A stretch of 64,000 bases of DNA, taken from positions 1 through 64,000 of the forward strand of contig JAJDVB010000141.1 of NCBI GenBank assembly GCA_022826345.1. The letters are read 5' to 3'. The position numbers were made by a program, and so were the translations under genes. Below, in pieces: positions 27,109-36,565 of this stretch (its first letter is position 1; each line of letters opens with the position of its first letter). The notes beneath the pieces were generated by a model. It was not told the DNA's origin. It did not search any database and saw only the letters and a list, made by a program, of their open reading frames with translations. The DNA is from Alphaproteobacteria bacterium. Lineage in GTDB: Bacteria > Pseudomonadota > Alphaproteobacteria > UBA828.

Positions 27109-28518
27109 ATGAGCGTCGTCACGCGCTTCGCGCCGTCGCCGACCGGCATGCTGCACCTCGGCGGCGCGCGCACGGCACTCTTCAACTGGCTCTACGCGCG
27201 CCATCACGGCGGCACCTTCCGGCTGCGGCTGGAGGATACCGACCGCGAGCGCTCTACGCCCGAGGCGATCGCCGCGATCGTCGACGGGCTCACCTGGCTC
27301 GGTCTCGATTGGGACGGCGAGATCGTGCGCCAGTCCGAGCGGCGCCGGCGCCACGCCAACGTCGCGCACGAATTGCTCGCGGCCGGCGGCGCCTACCGCT
27401 GCTACTGCACGCCGGAGGAGCTGGAGGCCATGCGCGCCGAGGCCCGTGCCGCCGGTCGTGCAGCTCTCTACGACGGGCGTTGGCGCGACCGGGACCCGGC
27501 GGAGGCGCCGCCCGGCATCGATCCCGTGATCCGCTTTCGGGCACCGCAGGAAGGGGAAACAACGATATCGGATTTAGTACAACGTGATGTCACAATAGAT
27601 AACACAGCTCTCGACGACATGGTACTCCTGCGCGCCGACGGCACGCCGACCTACATGCTCTCGGTGGTCGTGGACGACCACGACATGGGGATCACCCATG
27701 CGATCCGGGGTGACGACCACCTCACCAACGCCTTTCGCCAGACCCAGCTCTTCCGCGCCCTCGGTTGGGAGCCGCCGTCCTATGCCCATATCCCGCTGAT
27801 CCACGGGCCCGACGGCGCGAAGCTCTCCAAGCGGCACGGCGCCGTCGCCGTCGGCGCTTACGCGGAGCTCGGAATTCTGCCGGCGGCTATGCGCAACGCG
27901 CTGCTCAGGCTCGGCTGGAGCCACGGCGATGACGAGATCATCGACACCAACCAGGCCGTCGCTTGGTTCGACTTGGGTGCGGTGAACCGCGGCGCGGCGC
28001 GCTTCGACATGGAGAAACTGCAGAGCCTCAACGGCCACTACATCCGTGAGAGCGCCGATTCCGGGCTGCTGGCCGATGTCGAACGGAGGCTCACCGCGCG
28101 CTACCCGGCGGCCGCCACGGACGAAGGACGGCGGCGGATCACGGCTCTGCTGCCGGAGGCCAAGGCGCGCGCGAAGACTCTGGTCGAGCTCGCCGATAAC
28201 CTGGCGTTCCTGGTCTGCGGCCGGCCCCTCGAGATGACGCCCAAGGCGGCGAAGTCGCTCGGGGACGAAGGCAGCGAGGTGCGCGCCCGCCTCGCCCGTC
28301 TGGCCGCCGTGCTGCGGGACAATACGGCTTGGGATGAAGCGGACCTCGAAACCGCGGTCCGCAATTTTGCCGAGGGCGAAGGCGTTGGGCTGGGGAAGAT
28401 CGCCCAGCCGTTGCGTGCGGCCTTGACGGGCGCGCACGCGTCCCCCGGAATCTTCGCCGTCATGGCCGCGCTCGGCCGGGAGGAGACCCTGGCCCGCATA
28501 GGGGACGCCGGGGGCTGA
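27109..28518 (+). CDS. gltX: glutamyl-tRNA synthetase
   Basis: Encodes 469 residues; charges tRNA-Glu (and in many alphaproteobacteria tRNA-Gln by a nondiscriminating copy). The class I signatures are HLGG (16-19) in [11 protein letters not shown] and KLSKR (238-242). An in-frame upstream extension exists, but the ATG at 27109 matches the family's start. A patch of about 50 bases inside the gene (27553-27606) has only about one-third G+C and rare-looking codons although the protein stays conserved. The deaminase-like gene follows 14 bp after the stop. Confidence 0.96.
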   Translation: MSVVTRFAPSPTGMLHLGGARTALFNWLYARHHGGTFRLRLEDTDRERSTPEAIAAIVDGLTWLGLDWDGEIVRQSERRRRHANVAHELLAAGGAYRCYCTPEELEAMRAEARAAGRAALYDGRWRDRDPAEAPPGIDPVIRFRAPQEGETTISDLVQRDVTIDNTALDDMVLLRADGTPTYMLSVVVDDHDMGITHAIRGDDHLTNAFRQTQLFRALGWEPPSYAHIPLIHGPDGAKLSKRHGAVAVGAYAELGILPAAMRNALLRLGWSHGDDEIIDTNQAVAWFDLGAVNRGAARFDMEKLQSLNGHYIRESADSGLLADVERRLTARYPAAATDEGRRRITALLPEAKARAKTLVELADNLAFLVCGRPLEMTPKAAKSLGDEGSEVRARLARLAAVLRDNTAWDEADLETAVRNFAEGEGVGLGKIAQPLRAALTGAHASPGIFAVMAALGREETLARIGDAGG

Positions 28519-28532
28519 GGGAGAAGCGGACG

Positions 28533-29786
28533 ATGACGGAAGACCGAATCGACCTCGCGATCACGAACGCCCATCTCTGGCGGGAGGACGCGCCGCGCGA
28601 TCTTTTCGTGCGCGACGGCCGTTTCGTAGCTGCGCCCTCGGGCGGTGCGGCCGCGGCCGCGCACACGATCGATGCCGTAGGCCGCCTCTGCGTGGCGGGT
28701 TTCTTGGAACCGCACATCCATCTCGACACGGCGCAGATCAACGACGACGTCAGGCCGAACCAATCCGGCACCCTCGACGAGGCCATCGAGATCATCTGGG
28801 CGCGCAAGCGCGGCTACACCGTGGAGGAGATCGCGGCGCGCGCAATGCGGACCATCCGCACGGCCGTCGCCTGCGGGGTCACGCGCTTCCGCAGCCATGT
28901 CGATGTGGACAGCATCGGCGGGCTGCGCCCGCTGGAAGGCGTGCTCGAAGCGCGGGAGCGCACTCGCGACATCGCCGATGTGCAGATCGTTGCCTTCCCG
29001 CAGGAGGGAATCTTCAAGGACAAGGGCACCGACGATCTGATGTGGCAGGCGATGGAGGCCGGCGCAGATCTGGTGGGCGGCATGCCCTTCAACGAGGCGA
29101 CGCCGGAGGATAGCGCCCGCCATATCGCTTTGGCCTTCGAGATCGCGGCGCACCACGATGCCGATATCGACATGCACGTGGACGAGACCGACGATCCCGA
29201 CGCGAAGACGCTGGAAATGCTTGCCGAGCAGACCATGGAGCACGGCTGGCAGGGGCGCGTCACCGCCGGCCACACCTGCGCGCTCGCGGGCTACGAGGAG
29301 GATTACGCCAACCGGGTGATCGGGCTGGTGAGGGACGCGGGCATCCACATGATCGTGAACCCCGCGACCAATCTGATGCTCCAGGGGCGGGGCGATGCGC
29401 AGCCCAAGCGGCGCGGTATCACCCGCGTGAAGGAGCTGCTGGGGGCCGGCGTCAACGTCTCCTGCGGGCAGGACTGCATCCGCGATACCTTCTACCCGTA
29501 TGGGCGGGGGGACCCGCTGGAGGTGATGTTCCTCGCGAGCCACGCGGCGCACATGAGCCGGCCGCACGAGATCGAGACGGTCTTCGACATGCAGACCGGT
29601 GCGGCGGCCCGCACCATGGGGCTCGACGACTACGGCGCGGAGCCCGGCTGCGTCGCCGATCTGGCGATCATCGACGCGGCCGATCCGCTGGAGGCACTGA
29701 CCAGGCGGGCGGATCGCACCCATGTGATCAAGCGCGGCCGCGTGGTGGCCGAGACCGTGACCCAGCGGCACACGGCCTGGTCGTGA
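28533..29786 (+). CDS. CodA-like amidohydrolase, probable cytosine (or related pyrimidine/triazine) deaminase
   Basis: Encodes 417 residues of the metal-dependent amidohydrolase superfamily. It follows E. coli CodA closely along its length: metal site EPHIHLDTA, the segment IVAFPQEGI, HVDETDD at the glutamate region, GHTCA, PKRRGITRVKE and the aspartate segment CGQDCIRDTFYP (where CodA has HDD). The next gene belongs to the barbiturase/cyanuric acid hydrolase family, so a joint role in opening a pyrimidine or s-triazine ring is likely. Substrate cannot be decided from sequence; isopropylammelide hydrolase (AtzC) is in the same family. Ribosome site GGGAGAAG. Confidence 0.82.
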   Translation: MTEDRIDLAITNAHLWREDAPRDLFVRDGRFVAAPSGGAAAAAHTIDAVGRLCVAGFLEPHIHLDTAQINDDVRPNQSGTLDEAIEIIWARKRGYTVEEIAARAMRTIRTAVACGVTRFRSHVDVDSIGGLRPLEGVLEARERTRDIADVQIVAFPQEGIFKDKGTDDLMWQAMEAGADLVGGMPFNEATPEDSARHIALAFEIAAHHDADIDMHVDETDDPDAKTLEMLAEQTMEHGWQGRVTAGHTCALAGYEEDYANRVIGLVRDAGIHMIVNPATNLMLQGRGDAQPKRRGITRVKELLGAGVNVSCGQDCIRDTFYPYGRGDPLEVMFLASHAAHMSRPHEIETVFDMQTGAAARTMGLDDYGAEPGCVADLAIIDAADPLEALTRRADRTHVIKRGRVVAETVTQRHTAWS

Positions 29787-29825
29787 AGACGGCGGCCTGC
29801 GCTGCTCGCCAGGGGGAGAAAAGAC

Positions 29826-30920
29826 ATGGCCATCGACGTTGCGAAGGTGGAGATCAAGTCGGTCTCGGACGCTTCCGGCCTGGAGGAGCTGATCGCGTCG
29901 GGTCGCATGGCGGCGGATGAGGTCGTGGCCGTGATCGGCAAGACGGAGGGCAACGGCGGGGTCAACGATTTTACGCGCATCCTGTCGGACACCGCTTTCC
30001 GCGGCGTCCTGCTCAAGCACGGCACGCGCAGCGAGGCGGAGGTCGGCGAAATCCCCATGGTCTGGTCCGGCGGCTGCGACGGGGTGCTCACGCCGCACGC
30101 GACCGTCTTCGCCAGCAACGACGAGACGGGGCCCGAGGACTCGGCGCGCCTCGCCATGGGCACCGCCATGAGCGCGCCGATCCTGCCCGAGGACATCGGC
30201 CGGCCGGCGATGGTGGAGAAGATCGCGGACAGCGTCCGCGCGGCGATGGCCGATGCGAGGATCGGCGACCCAGCGGACGTCCACTACGTCCAGACCAAGA
30301 CGCCGCTGCTCACCATCGACACGGTGCGAGAGGCGCACGGGCGCGGCGAGACCGTGGCCTGCGAGGTCCATGAATCGATGGGGGTCTCCAACGGCACCAC
30401 AGGGCTCGGCATCGCTGTCGCGCTGGGCGAAGTCAGCATGCCCCGAGCGGACGACATCTGCCGCAACCTCGACCTCTATTCATCGGTGGCCTCGTGCTCG
30501 TCCGGCGTCGAGCTCGACCGCGGCCAGATCGTCCTCTTCGGCAACGCGCCGGGGGCCGGCGGGCGCTTCCGCATCGGCCACGGCGTGATGCAGGACGCGC
30601 TCGACATCGACGGCATCTACGACGGCATCCGCAATGCCGGCCTCGACCTGCCGGAGCGCCCGCGCGCCGCCGATCTCGGCGGCAAGCTGGTGAACTGCTT
30701 CATCAAGTGCGAGGCCGACCGTACCGCGCGCCTGCGTGGCCGCCGCCAGATCATGCTGGACGATTCCGACGTTCACCATCACCGCCATTCCAAGGGTGCC
30801 GTTGGCGGCGTCGCCGCGGCGGCGATCGGCGATCCCGCCGTGTTCGTCTCGGTCGATGCGATGCACCAGGGGCCGCAGGGTGGCGGCCCCGTGGTTGCGA
30901 TCGTGGACGTGGGGGCTTAG
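29826..30920 (+). CDS. barbiturase / cyanuric acid amidohydrolase family (AtzD/TrzD)
   Basis: Encodes 364 residues. This family opens barbiturate (to ureidomalonate) or cyanuric acid (to carboxybiuret). Three related domains with Ser/Lys dyads are visible: [14 protein letters not shown], then [28 protein letters not shown], and [19 protein letters not shown]. The preceding CodA-like gene, 39 bp upstream, fits the oxidative pyrimidine route if a uracil/thymine dehydrogenase exists elsewhere. Barbiturase seems slightly more likely than cyanuric hydrolase because of that neighbour. Length is normal. It converges on the pentapeptide gene. Confidence 0.87.
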   Translation: MAIDVAKVEIKSVSDASGLEELIASGRMAADEVVAVIGKTEGNGGVNDFTRILSDTAFRGVLLKHGTRSEAEVGEIPMVWSGGCDGVLTPHATVFASNDETGPEDSARLAMGTAMSAPILPEDIGRPAMVEKIADSVRAAMADARIGDPADVHYVQTKTPLLTIDTVREAHGRGETVACEVHESMGVSNGTTGLGIAVALGEVSMPRADDICRNLDLYSSVASCSSGVELDRGQIVLFGNAPGAGGRFRIGHGVMQDALDIDGIYDGIRNAGLDLPERPRAADLGGKLVNCFIKCEADRTARLRGRRQIMLDDSDVHHHRHSKGAVGGVAAAAIGDPAVFVSVDAMHQGPQGGGPVVAIVDVGA

Positions 30921-30926
30921 GCGCGC

Positions 30927-31658
30927 TTAGTCAGCGTCGACCTCCACCGGCGGTGCCCAGTGGCGCAGGGCGGCCGATTCGATGGTGCCGTCGGGCATCA
31001 CGGTGCCGTCGAGATTGGCCTGGCCGAAGAAGGCGTCCGCCACCTCGGCGCCGCGGAAGTCCGTGCGGATCAGGTCGGCCTCGCGAAAGTTCGCCTCGCG
31101 CAGGTTGGCACCGCCGAGGTCCGCCGTGGCCAGCCGCGCGCGCTTGAAGCTCGCGCCCGAGAAATTCGCGTCGCGCAGATTGGCGCCGATCAGCACCGCC
31201 TCCTCCAGCTTGGCAAGGCGCCCGTCCGCGCGGCCGAGATTGGCGTCCTCCAGGTCGGCGAGGCGGAGGTCGGCGCAGTAGAGCTCCGCGCCGCTGAAGT
31301 CTGCCCCTTGGCACTTGGCCCCGGCGAGTTCGGCCTGGGCCAGGTTGCACTCGGAGAGCACGGCGCCGCCCAGGTCGGCGACCTTGAGATCGGCGCTCCA
31401 CAGGTCCGCGCCGGCGAGCCGCGCGCCGCGCATGATGGCGCCCTTGAATGTCGCGAGCCGAAGGTTGGCCCCGGTGAAGTCGGCGTCGGTGAGGTCGGCG
31501 CCCCACAGGTCGACCTCGCGAAGGATGCTGCCGGCAAAGCTCGCCCCGCGCAGATCGGCCTGGCGGAAGTGAAAGCCCTGCAGGTCGAAGCGCGTGAGAT
31601 CGGCGCCGGCGAGCTTGCCGGCCCGAATCTGATCCCCGTTCGGCCGCCAGCCCGTCAT
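30927..31658 (-). CDS. pentapeptide-repeat protein
   Basis: Encodes 243 residues, nearly all of them A(D/N)LxX pentapeptide units (for example GADLTDADFTGANL and GANLREANF). These fold as a right-handed quadrilateral beta helix. No signal peptide or other domain is seen. The start overlaps the stop of the SAM-hydrolase gene by ATGA. The role of such proteins is often unknown; some protect gyrase, but nothing here points to that. Confidence 0.9.
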   Translation of the reverse strand: MTGWRPNGDQIRAGKLAGADLTRFDLQGFHFRQADLRGASFAGSILREVDLWGADLTDADFTGANLRLATFKGAIMRGARLAGADLWSADLKVADLGGAVLSECNLAQAELAGAKCQGADFSGAELYCADLRLADLEDANLGRADGRLAKLEEAVLIGANLRDANFSGASFKRARLATADLGGANLREANFREADLIRTDFRGAEVADAFFGQANLDGTVMPDGTIESAALRHWAPPVEVDAD

Positions 31659-32398
31659 CCAGTGCCGCCTGCCGTCTCGATGCGGACCGGCGTTCCGACG
31701 TGGAGCCCCAGCAGGCGGTCCGCCCGGCCCCGGTTGACCGCAATCTCGGCGAGCCCGTTCGCGTTCTCGTACCAGAAAGCCGCGCCCGGCTCCGCGTCGG
31801 AGAACGTGCGCAACCGTGCAAACCGCCGGGCGCCTGCGGCAATCGTCGCGTCCTCGGGCAGATGGTCCGCGCGCAGGCCGGTCATGGCGTTGCCGTAGGG
31901 GTCGATATAGACGATCGCGGTGCGGTCGGCAGGCCAGTCGGTGCCGGCCGTGGCCGCGCCGTCGAGCGGCGTGCCCGGCACCGCCTCGCCGCGGGCGATC
32001 CGCGCCGCCACCGGTGCGAAGAGGTCGCGGCCGTGAAAGGAGGCGGAGAGGGCCGGCGGCTGCCAGGTGATCGTGAACCAGCGCGCGTCGCTGGCGTGGC
32101 AGGCAACGATGGCGAGCAGGCCGTTGTCGGGGCCCACGTACCAGCGCTCATCGGCGCTGAGCGCGACCGGCGCCCGGTCGCTGCCGACGCCTGGATCGAC
32201 CACGCAGACGAAGACCGCGCCCGGCGGGAAGGCAGACGCGAACGCTGCGAGGAGATAGGCCGCAGGCTCCGGGTCGCAGGCCGGCAGGTCGTCCGCGAGG
32301 TCGATCACGGGAATTCCCGGCGCCTCGCGCGCGAGTACGGACTTCATCTGGCCCGTGTAGGGGCCGCTCGGCCCGAAATCGGTGAACAGGACGATCAC
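31655..32398 (-). CDS. SAM hydroxide adenosyltransferase (DUF62/SAM hydrolase family)
   Basis: Encodes 247 residues. The family splits S-adenosylmethionine into adenosine and methionine with hydroxide; relatives use chloride or fluoride. N-terminal LFTDFG, the middle VVDPGVGS, VGPDNGLL and FHGRDLFAPVA, and the C-terminal YIDPYGNAMT are family motifs. It overlaps both neighbours by ATGA, in the order SDR, this gene, pentapeptide protein. The biological role of the hydrolase is unsettled. Confidence 0.88.
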   Translation of the reverse strand: MIVLFTDFGPSGPYTGQMKSVLAREAPGIPVIDLADDLPACDPEPAAYLLAAFASAFPPGAVFVCVVDPGVGSDRAPVALSADERWYVGPDNGLLAIVACHASDARWFTITWQPPALSASFHGRDLFAPVAARIARGEAVPGTPLDGAATAGTDWPADRTAIVYIDPYGNAMTGLRADHLPEDATIAAGARRFARLRTFSDAEPGAAFWYENANGLAEIAVNRGRADRLLGLHVGTPVRIETAGGTG

Positions 32399-33210
32399 GC
32401 GCCGCCTGCGCCGGGCGGTGGGTCATCGAGGTTGTCCATCCCCATGTACGTGTCGAAGGCGCCGTCGACGCCCAACAGCTGCCCCGAAATGTGGCGGCCG
32501 GAATCGGAGCAGAGATAGAGCGCGAGGTCCGCGATTTCCTGCTCTTCAATACCAGTGCGCATGGCAATGTTGCTGAGGATCGCGGCCTCCATCTCCTCTA
32601 CCGTGCGGCCGGCGGCCTCTGCCTTGGCACGGATCACGCGGGCGCCTCGCTCGTTGAGGATGTAGCCCGGCAGGATGGCGTTCACGCTGATGTTGGCTGG
32701 GCCGAGCTCGATCGCGAGCGTTTTGGTCAGGCCGGTGATCGCGAACTTGGAGGTGGCATAGGGGAGCCTGAGCGGAAAGCCGAGCCTGCCGGCGGTGGAC
32801 GAGATGTTGACGATGGCGCCCCGGCCGGCCTTGCGCATCAGCGGCACCGCGCGCCGCGCGCAATAAAACTGGCCGGAGATGTTGACCGCGATCGTGCGGT
32901 CCCAGTCGGCGGGCTCGATCTGCTCCACCCGCGCGGTGGGGCCGGCGATCCCTGCGTTGTTAACCAGCACGTCGACGCCGCCCATGGCTTCCGCCGCAAC
33001 CTCGAACAGCCGGTCGACCTGAGCCGGGTCCCCGACGTCGGCCTCGATCGCACCGATCCCTCTGCCCCGCACGTCTTCGACCAGGCCCGCGTCGATGTCG
33101 CAGGTGAAGACCGTTGCGCCGTTGGCCGCCAGTGTCTCCGCAATGACGCGCCCGATGCCCGAGCCGCCGGCGGTCACAACCGCGCGGCGCCCCTTACACG
33201 ATATCTCCAT
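32395..33210 (-). CDS. short-chain dehydrogenase/reductase
   Basis: Encodes 271 residues from the ATG at 33210-33208. The cofactor loop reads TAGGSGIG (A where most have G), followed by NNAG, catalytic S in NISST and YATSK. A C-terminal tail past the usual end is Pro/Gly-rich. Substrate unknown. It is the first gene of the three-gene run with DUF62 and the pentapeptide protein, and diverges from the FAD oxidoreductase. Confidence 0.9.
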   Translation of the reverse strand: MEISCKGRRAVVTAGGSGIGRVIAETLAANGATVFTCDIDAGLVEDVRGRGIGAIEADVGDPAQVDRLFEVAAEAMGGVDVLVNNAGIAGPTARVEQIEPADWDRTIAVNISGQFYCARRAVPLMRKAGRGAIVNISSTAGRLGFPLRLPYATSKFAITGLTKTLAIELGPANISVNAILPGYILNERGARVIRAKAEAAGRTVEEMEAAILSNIAMRTGIEEQEIADLALYLCSDSGRHISGQLLGVDGAFDTYMGMDNLDDPPPGAGGA

Positions 33211-33343
33211 GATCCGCTCCCGCTGCCGAAGAGGGCGCAAGAGTAGCGGGCCGGGCTCGGCTTGCCGAGAGCCGCGAAGCCATACCCGCAAATGCAGTGC
33301 TGGGCCATTTCGGCCGCAGGGCGCGCTGCATAGAATGCGCGCC

Positions 33344-34468
33344 ATGGAACGCTGTGATTTCCTGGTCATCGGCGCCGGCATGGCGGGGGCCTCGGCAGCC
33401 TACTGGCTTGCCGAGCGGGGCCGCGTCGTCGTGCTCGAACAGGAGGACGCGGCCGGCTATCACTCCACGGGGCGCTCCGCCGCCATGTACATGGAGACCT
33501 ACGGCGGCCCGCTGACGCGGGGGCTGACCACCGCAGGCCGGGCCTTCCTCGCCGACCCGCCGGCGGGGTTTGCCGAAGTGCCGCTGCTCAGCCCGCAGCA
33601 GGTGCTCTACATTGGCCGCACCGATCAACTCGAGGCCCTCGACCGGCTCTACGACGAGAACCGCCCGCGCGTGCCGAGCCTCGCCCGCCTCGACGCCGCC
33701 GAGGTGCTTGGGCAGCACGTGCCACTGCGCGAGGACTATGTCGTCGGCGGGGTGCTGGAGCCGGAGTCTCTGGAAATCGACGTCGCCGCCCTGCATCAGG
33801 GCTATCTGCGTGGCCTGCGGGCCCGAGGCGGCAGGCTGTTGACGGCGGCGGGGGTGAGCGCGCTCGCCCGCAACGGTGCCCTCTGGCACGCGGAGACGCC
33901 GGTGGGCGCCTTTGCCGCGCCGGTCGTGATCAATGCCGCCGGTGCCTGGTGCGACGCCGTTGCCGCGCTCGCCGGTGTCGCGCCGATCGGCCTTCAGCCG
34001 AAGCGCCGGACGGCGTTCATCTTCGACGGGCCGGCGGATGGCGGTGTCGGCCAATGGCCGATGGTGCACGACATCGACGACGCCTTTTACCTCAAGCCCG
34101 ATGCCGGCCGGCTTCTGGCGTCGCCGGCCGACGAGACGCCCTCGGATCCCTGCGACGCGCATCCAGAAGAACTCGACATCGCCGTCGGTGCGGACCGCAT
34201 CATGCAGGCCATGAACCTGGAGATCCGCCACATCCGCAACAAGTGGGCGGGCCTCAGGAGCTTCGTGCGAGATCGCCAGCCGGTTGCGGGCTTCGACGTT
34301 GCTGCCGAGGGATTCTTCTGGCTGGCGGGCCAGGGTGGCGCCGGCATCATGACCGCACCGGCGCTCGGTGCCATAACGGCGGCGATCGCCGTGGGCGATC
34401 CCTTGCCGGAGGACGCTGCGACACGCGGCGTCACCGCCGCGCAGCTCAGCCCCGGCCGCCTACTCTGA
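33344..34468 (+). CDS. FAD-dependent amine/D-amino-acid dehydrogenase, DauA-like
   Basis: Encodes 374 residues. N-terminal FAD motif VIGAGMAGASAAYWLAE is followed by GYHSTGRSAA and the ETYGGPL segment found in D-arginine dehydrogenase (DauA). A second FAD-contact segment, AGQGGAGIMTAPALG, lies near residue 340. DauA oxidises many D-amino acids to keto acids, but the substrate here is uncertain. The ATG at 33344 follows a long leader; an ATG at 33338 is an alternative. The end overlaps hisI by 9 bp, convergently. Confidence 0.82.
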   Translation: MERCDFLVIGAGMAGASAAYWLAERGRVVVLEQEDAAGYHSTGRSAAMYMETYGGPLTRGLTTAGRAFLADPPAGFAEVPLLSPQQVLYIGRTDQLEALDRLYDENRPRVPSLARLDAAEVLGQHVPLREDYVVGGVLEPESLEIDVAALHQGYLRGLRARGGRLLTAAGVSALARNGALWHAETPVGAFAAPVVINAAGAWCDAVAALAGVAPIGLQPKRRTAFIFDGPADGGVGQWPMVHDIDDAFYLKPDAGRLLASPADETPSDPCDAHPEELDIAVGADRIMQAMNLEIRHIRNKWAGLRSFVRDRQPVAGFDVAAEGFFWLAGQGGAGIMTAPALGAITAAIAVGDPLPEDAATRGVTAAQLSPGRLL

Positions 34469-34849
34469 CGAGGAGACGGGCTCGGCGATCACGCGGATTT
34501 CGTCGCCCTGTACGGCGTTGTAGAAGCAGGCCGGGCGGTTGGTGTGGCAGGCGGGGCCGGTCTGATCGACCAACAGAAGCAGGGCGTCGCTGTCGCAGTC
34601 GAAGCGCATCTCGACCAGCCGCTGCGTATGCCCCGAGCTCTCGCCCTTGCGCCACAGCGTCTGGCGCGAGCGCGACCAGTAACAGACGCGGCCGGTCGCG
34701 AGTGTCTCACGCACCGCGTCCGCGTTCATCCAGGCGAGCATCAGCACCGCGCGGGTCTCGTGCGACTGCGCGATCGCAGGAATGAGGCCTGCATCGTCGA
34801 AGCGCAGCCGCTCGATCACCTCTTGAGCCACGTCGCCGCTCGCCGTCAT
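34460..34849 (-). CDS. hisI: phosphoribosyl-AMP cyclohydrolase
   Basis: Encodes 129 residues. It opens the adenine ring of PR-AMP, the third step of histidine synthesis. The zinc/magnesium motifs are clear: WSRSRQTLWRKGE, CDSDALLLLVDQTGPACH and TNRPACFYN. This is the short, single-domain form without HisE. It lies 29 bp downstream of znuB on the same strand, an unusual neighbour. Confidence 0.95.
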   Translation of the reverse strand: MTASGDVAQEVIERLRFDDAGLIPAIAQSHETRAVLMLAWMNADAVRETLATGRVCYWSRSRQTLWRKGESSGHTQRLVEMRFDCDSDALLLLVDQTGPACHTNRPACFYNAVQGDEIRVIAEPVSSSE

Positions 34850-34878
34850 CTACGTTCTCCATGCGCGAGAGCACGAAG

Positions 34879-35712
34879 CTAGTTCTCCGCCCGCGCCGAA
34901 TCAACGACCCGTCCGAAGAAGACCGAGGCCAGCGCCGCGCCGCCGTGGCAGAGCGTGAAGAGCGCGAGCGCTGCGACCACGATCGAAGGACCCGACGGTG
35001 TATCCCAGGCGAGCGAGCCGTGCAGTCCCCCGGCCACCGCCACCGCCCCGATCGCGCTTGCGAGCAGCGCCATCTGTTCGGGCGAGCGGGCGAGTCTGCG
35101 CGCTGTCGCCGCCGGGATGATCAGCAGCGACACGATCAGGATCAGCCCGATGATTTTCATGGCGATGGCGACCGCGAGTGCGATCAGAAGGGTGAAGACG
35201 ATGCGGACGAGACCGGCCCGCACGCCTTCGGCACGCGCGAGCTCTTCGTGGACCGTGACGGCCAGCAAGGGCCGCCAGATCAGCACCGTCGCCACAACCA
35301 CTGCGCCGCCGCCGCCGTAGATCCAGATCAGGTCGCGGCCGGTGATGGCCAGGATGTCGCCGAACAGGTAGGTCATCAGGTCCACGCGCACGCTCTGGAG
35401 GAAGCTGATTCCGACGAGACCAAGGGCCAGCGTGCCGTGCGCGAGGATTCCGAGGAGCGTGTCGGTGGCCAATCGCCTCTGCTGCTGGAGCAGAAGCAGC
35501 AGCAAGGCCAGCGCGACACACATGAGGATGATGCCGCCGTTGAGATCGATGCCGAGGACGACGCCAAGCAGAACACCGAGCAACGCGCTGTGCGCGATCG
35601 AATCGCCGAAATAGGCCATGCGCCGCCACACCATGAAGCAGCCGAGGGGCCCGGTGGCGAGCGCCACGCCGATGCCGCCCGCGAGCGCGCGCGCGAAGAA
35701 GTCGTCAAACAT
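34879..35712 (-). CDS. znuB: zinc ABC transporter, membrane subunit
   Basis: Encodes 277 residues from the ATG at 35712-35710. An ABC-3-type permease with about eight helices, including GCFMVWRRMAYFGDS at the start and LLIIPAATARRLARSPEQM near residue 200, which are family signatures. It starts 7 bp after znuC. Role: high-affinity zinc import. No znuA (binding protein) is in this operon. Confidence 0.92.
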   Translation of the reverse strand: MFDDFFARALAGGIGVALATGPLGCFMVWRRMAYFGDSIAHSALLGVLLGVVLGIDLNGGIILMCVALALLLLLLQQQRRLATDTLLGILAHGTLALGLVGISFLQSVRVDLMTYLFGDILAITGRDLIWIYGGGGAVVVATVLIWRPLLAVTVHEELARAEGVRAGLVRIVFTLLIALAVAIAMKIIGLILIVSLLIIPAATARRLARSPEQMALLASAIGAVAVAGGLHGSLAWDTPSGPSIVVAALALFTLCHGGAALASVFFGRVVDSARAEN

Positions 35713-35719
35713 GGCGCGG

Positions 35720-36565
35720 TCAGCCGGCCCGGTCGGGCTTGAGACCGGCGTCGGGCAGGTCGTTGTCGACCGCTGCCACCGCGATGGGGTGGTCGTGGCG
35801 GTGGGCGGGGTCATGGGTGTAGACCGCGAGCGCGGCGGCTGCACCAGGGCCGAACAGCGAGATGTACTCGGGATGCCGGCTCACCGCCTCGGGCTCGCCC
35901 GCGCAGCAGACGTGCACGTTGATGCACACCACGCGGTCGGTCGCGCCCAACACCAGGTGGAGGTCGTGGGAGATGACCAGCACGCCGCAGCCGCGCCGAT
36001 CCCGCAATCGTGCGATCAATTGGTGCATGGCAAGCTGGCCCGCGAAGTCGACCTGCTGGATCGGCTCGTCGAGCACCAGCAGGTCGGGGTCGCGAAGCAA
36101 CGCGCGGGCGAGCAGGACGCGCCTGAACTCCCCGCCGGAAACGTCGCTGAGCTGACGGTCGATCAGGGGCGCCGCTCCCACTTCGTCCAACACCGCGACG
36201 ATATCGGCGCGGGTCCGCCGCCCCGCCATCGCGAGGAAGCGGCGTGCGGTGAGCGGCAGGAGCTCCTGCGGCTCGATCCGCTGGGGGACGTAGCCCACCA
36301 CGACGCCCGGCGCCTGACGGACGATGCCCGCATCCGGCTTGATGAGGCCGAGCAGCGCGCGCACGGCGGTGGTCTTGCCGGCCCCGTTCGGCCCGATCAG
36401 GCTCACCACCTCGCGGCGGCGGACCTCGATCGAGACCCGGTCCAGCACCGCGCGGCCGCCGTAGCGCACGACCAGGTCGTGAGCCGAGGCGAGCGAGGCC
36501 TCTGCCGCGACGCCCGGCGGCGGACGGGTCAGGGGGTCGGCGGAAGCGTCGTGCAGCGCGGACAT
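35720..36565 (-). CDS. znuC: zinc ABC transporter, ATP-binding subunit
   Basis: Encodes 281 residues. Walker A GPNGAGKTT, signature LSDVSGGEFRRVLLARAL, Walker B LLVLDEP and a switch histidine (VISHDLH) are present. The tail contains a His-rich stretch (HDPAHRHDH) typical of ZnuC. The ATG at 36565 lies inside the 3' end of zur, so the genes overlap by 37 bp. Energises import through ZnuB. Confidence 0.92.
   Translation of the reverse strand: MSALHDASADPLTRPPPGVAAEASLASAHDLVVRYGGRAVLDRVSIEVRRREVVSLIGPNGAGKTTAVRALLGLIKPDAGIVRQAPGVVVGYVPQRIEPQELLPLTARRFLAMAGRRTRADIVAVLDEVGAAPLIDRQLSDVSGGEFRRVLLARALLRDPDLLVLDEPIQQVDFAGQLAMHQLIARLRDRRGCGVLVISHDLHLVLGATDRVVCINVHVCCAGEPEAVSRHPEYISLFGPGAAAALAVYTHDPAHRHDHPIAVAAVDNDLPDAGLKPDRAG

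Noticed and set aside
28101..30371. 756-residue minus-strand frame opposite the deaminase and barbiturase genes
   Set aside because: The plus-strand genes have clear family motifs; the reverse frame has none.
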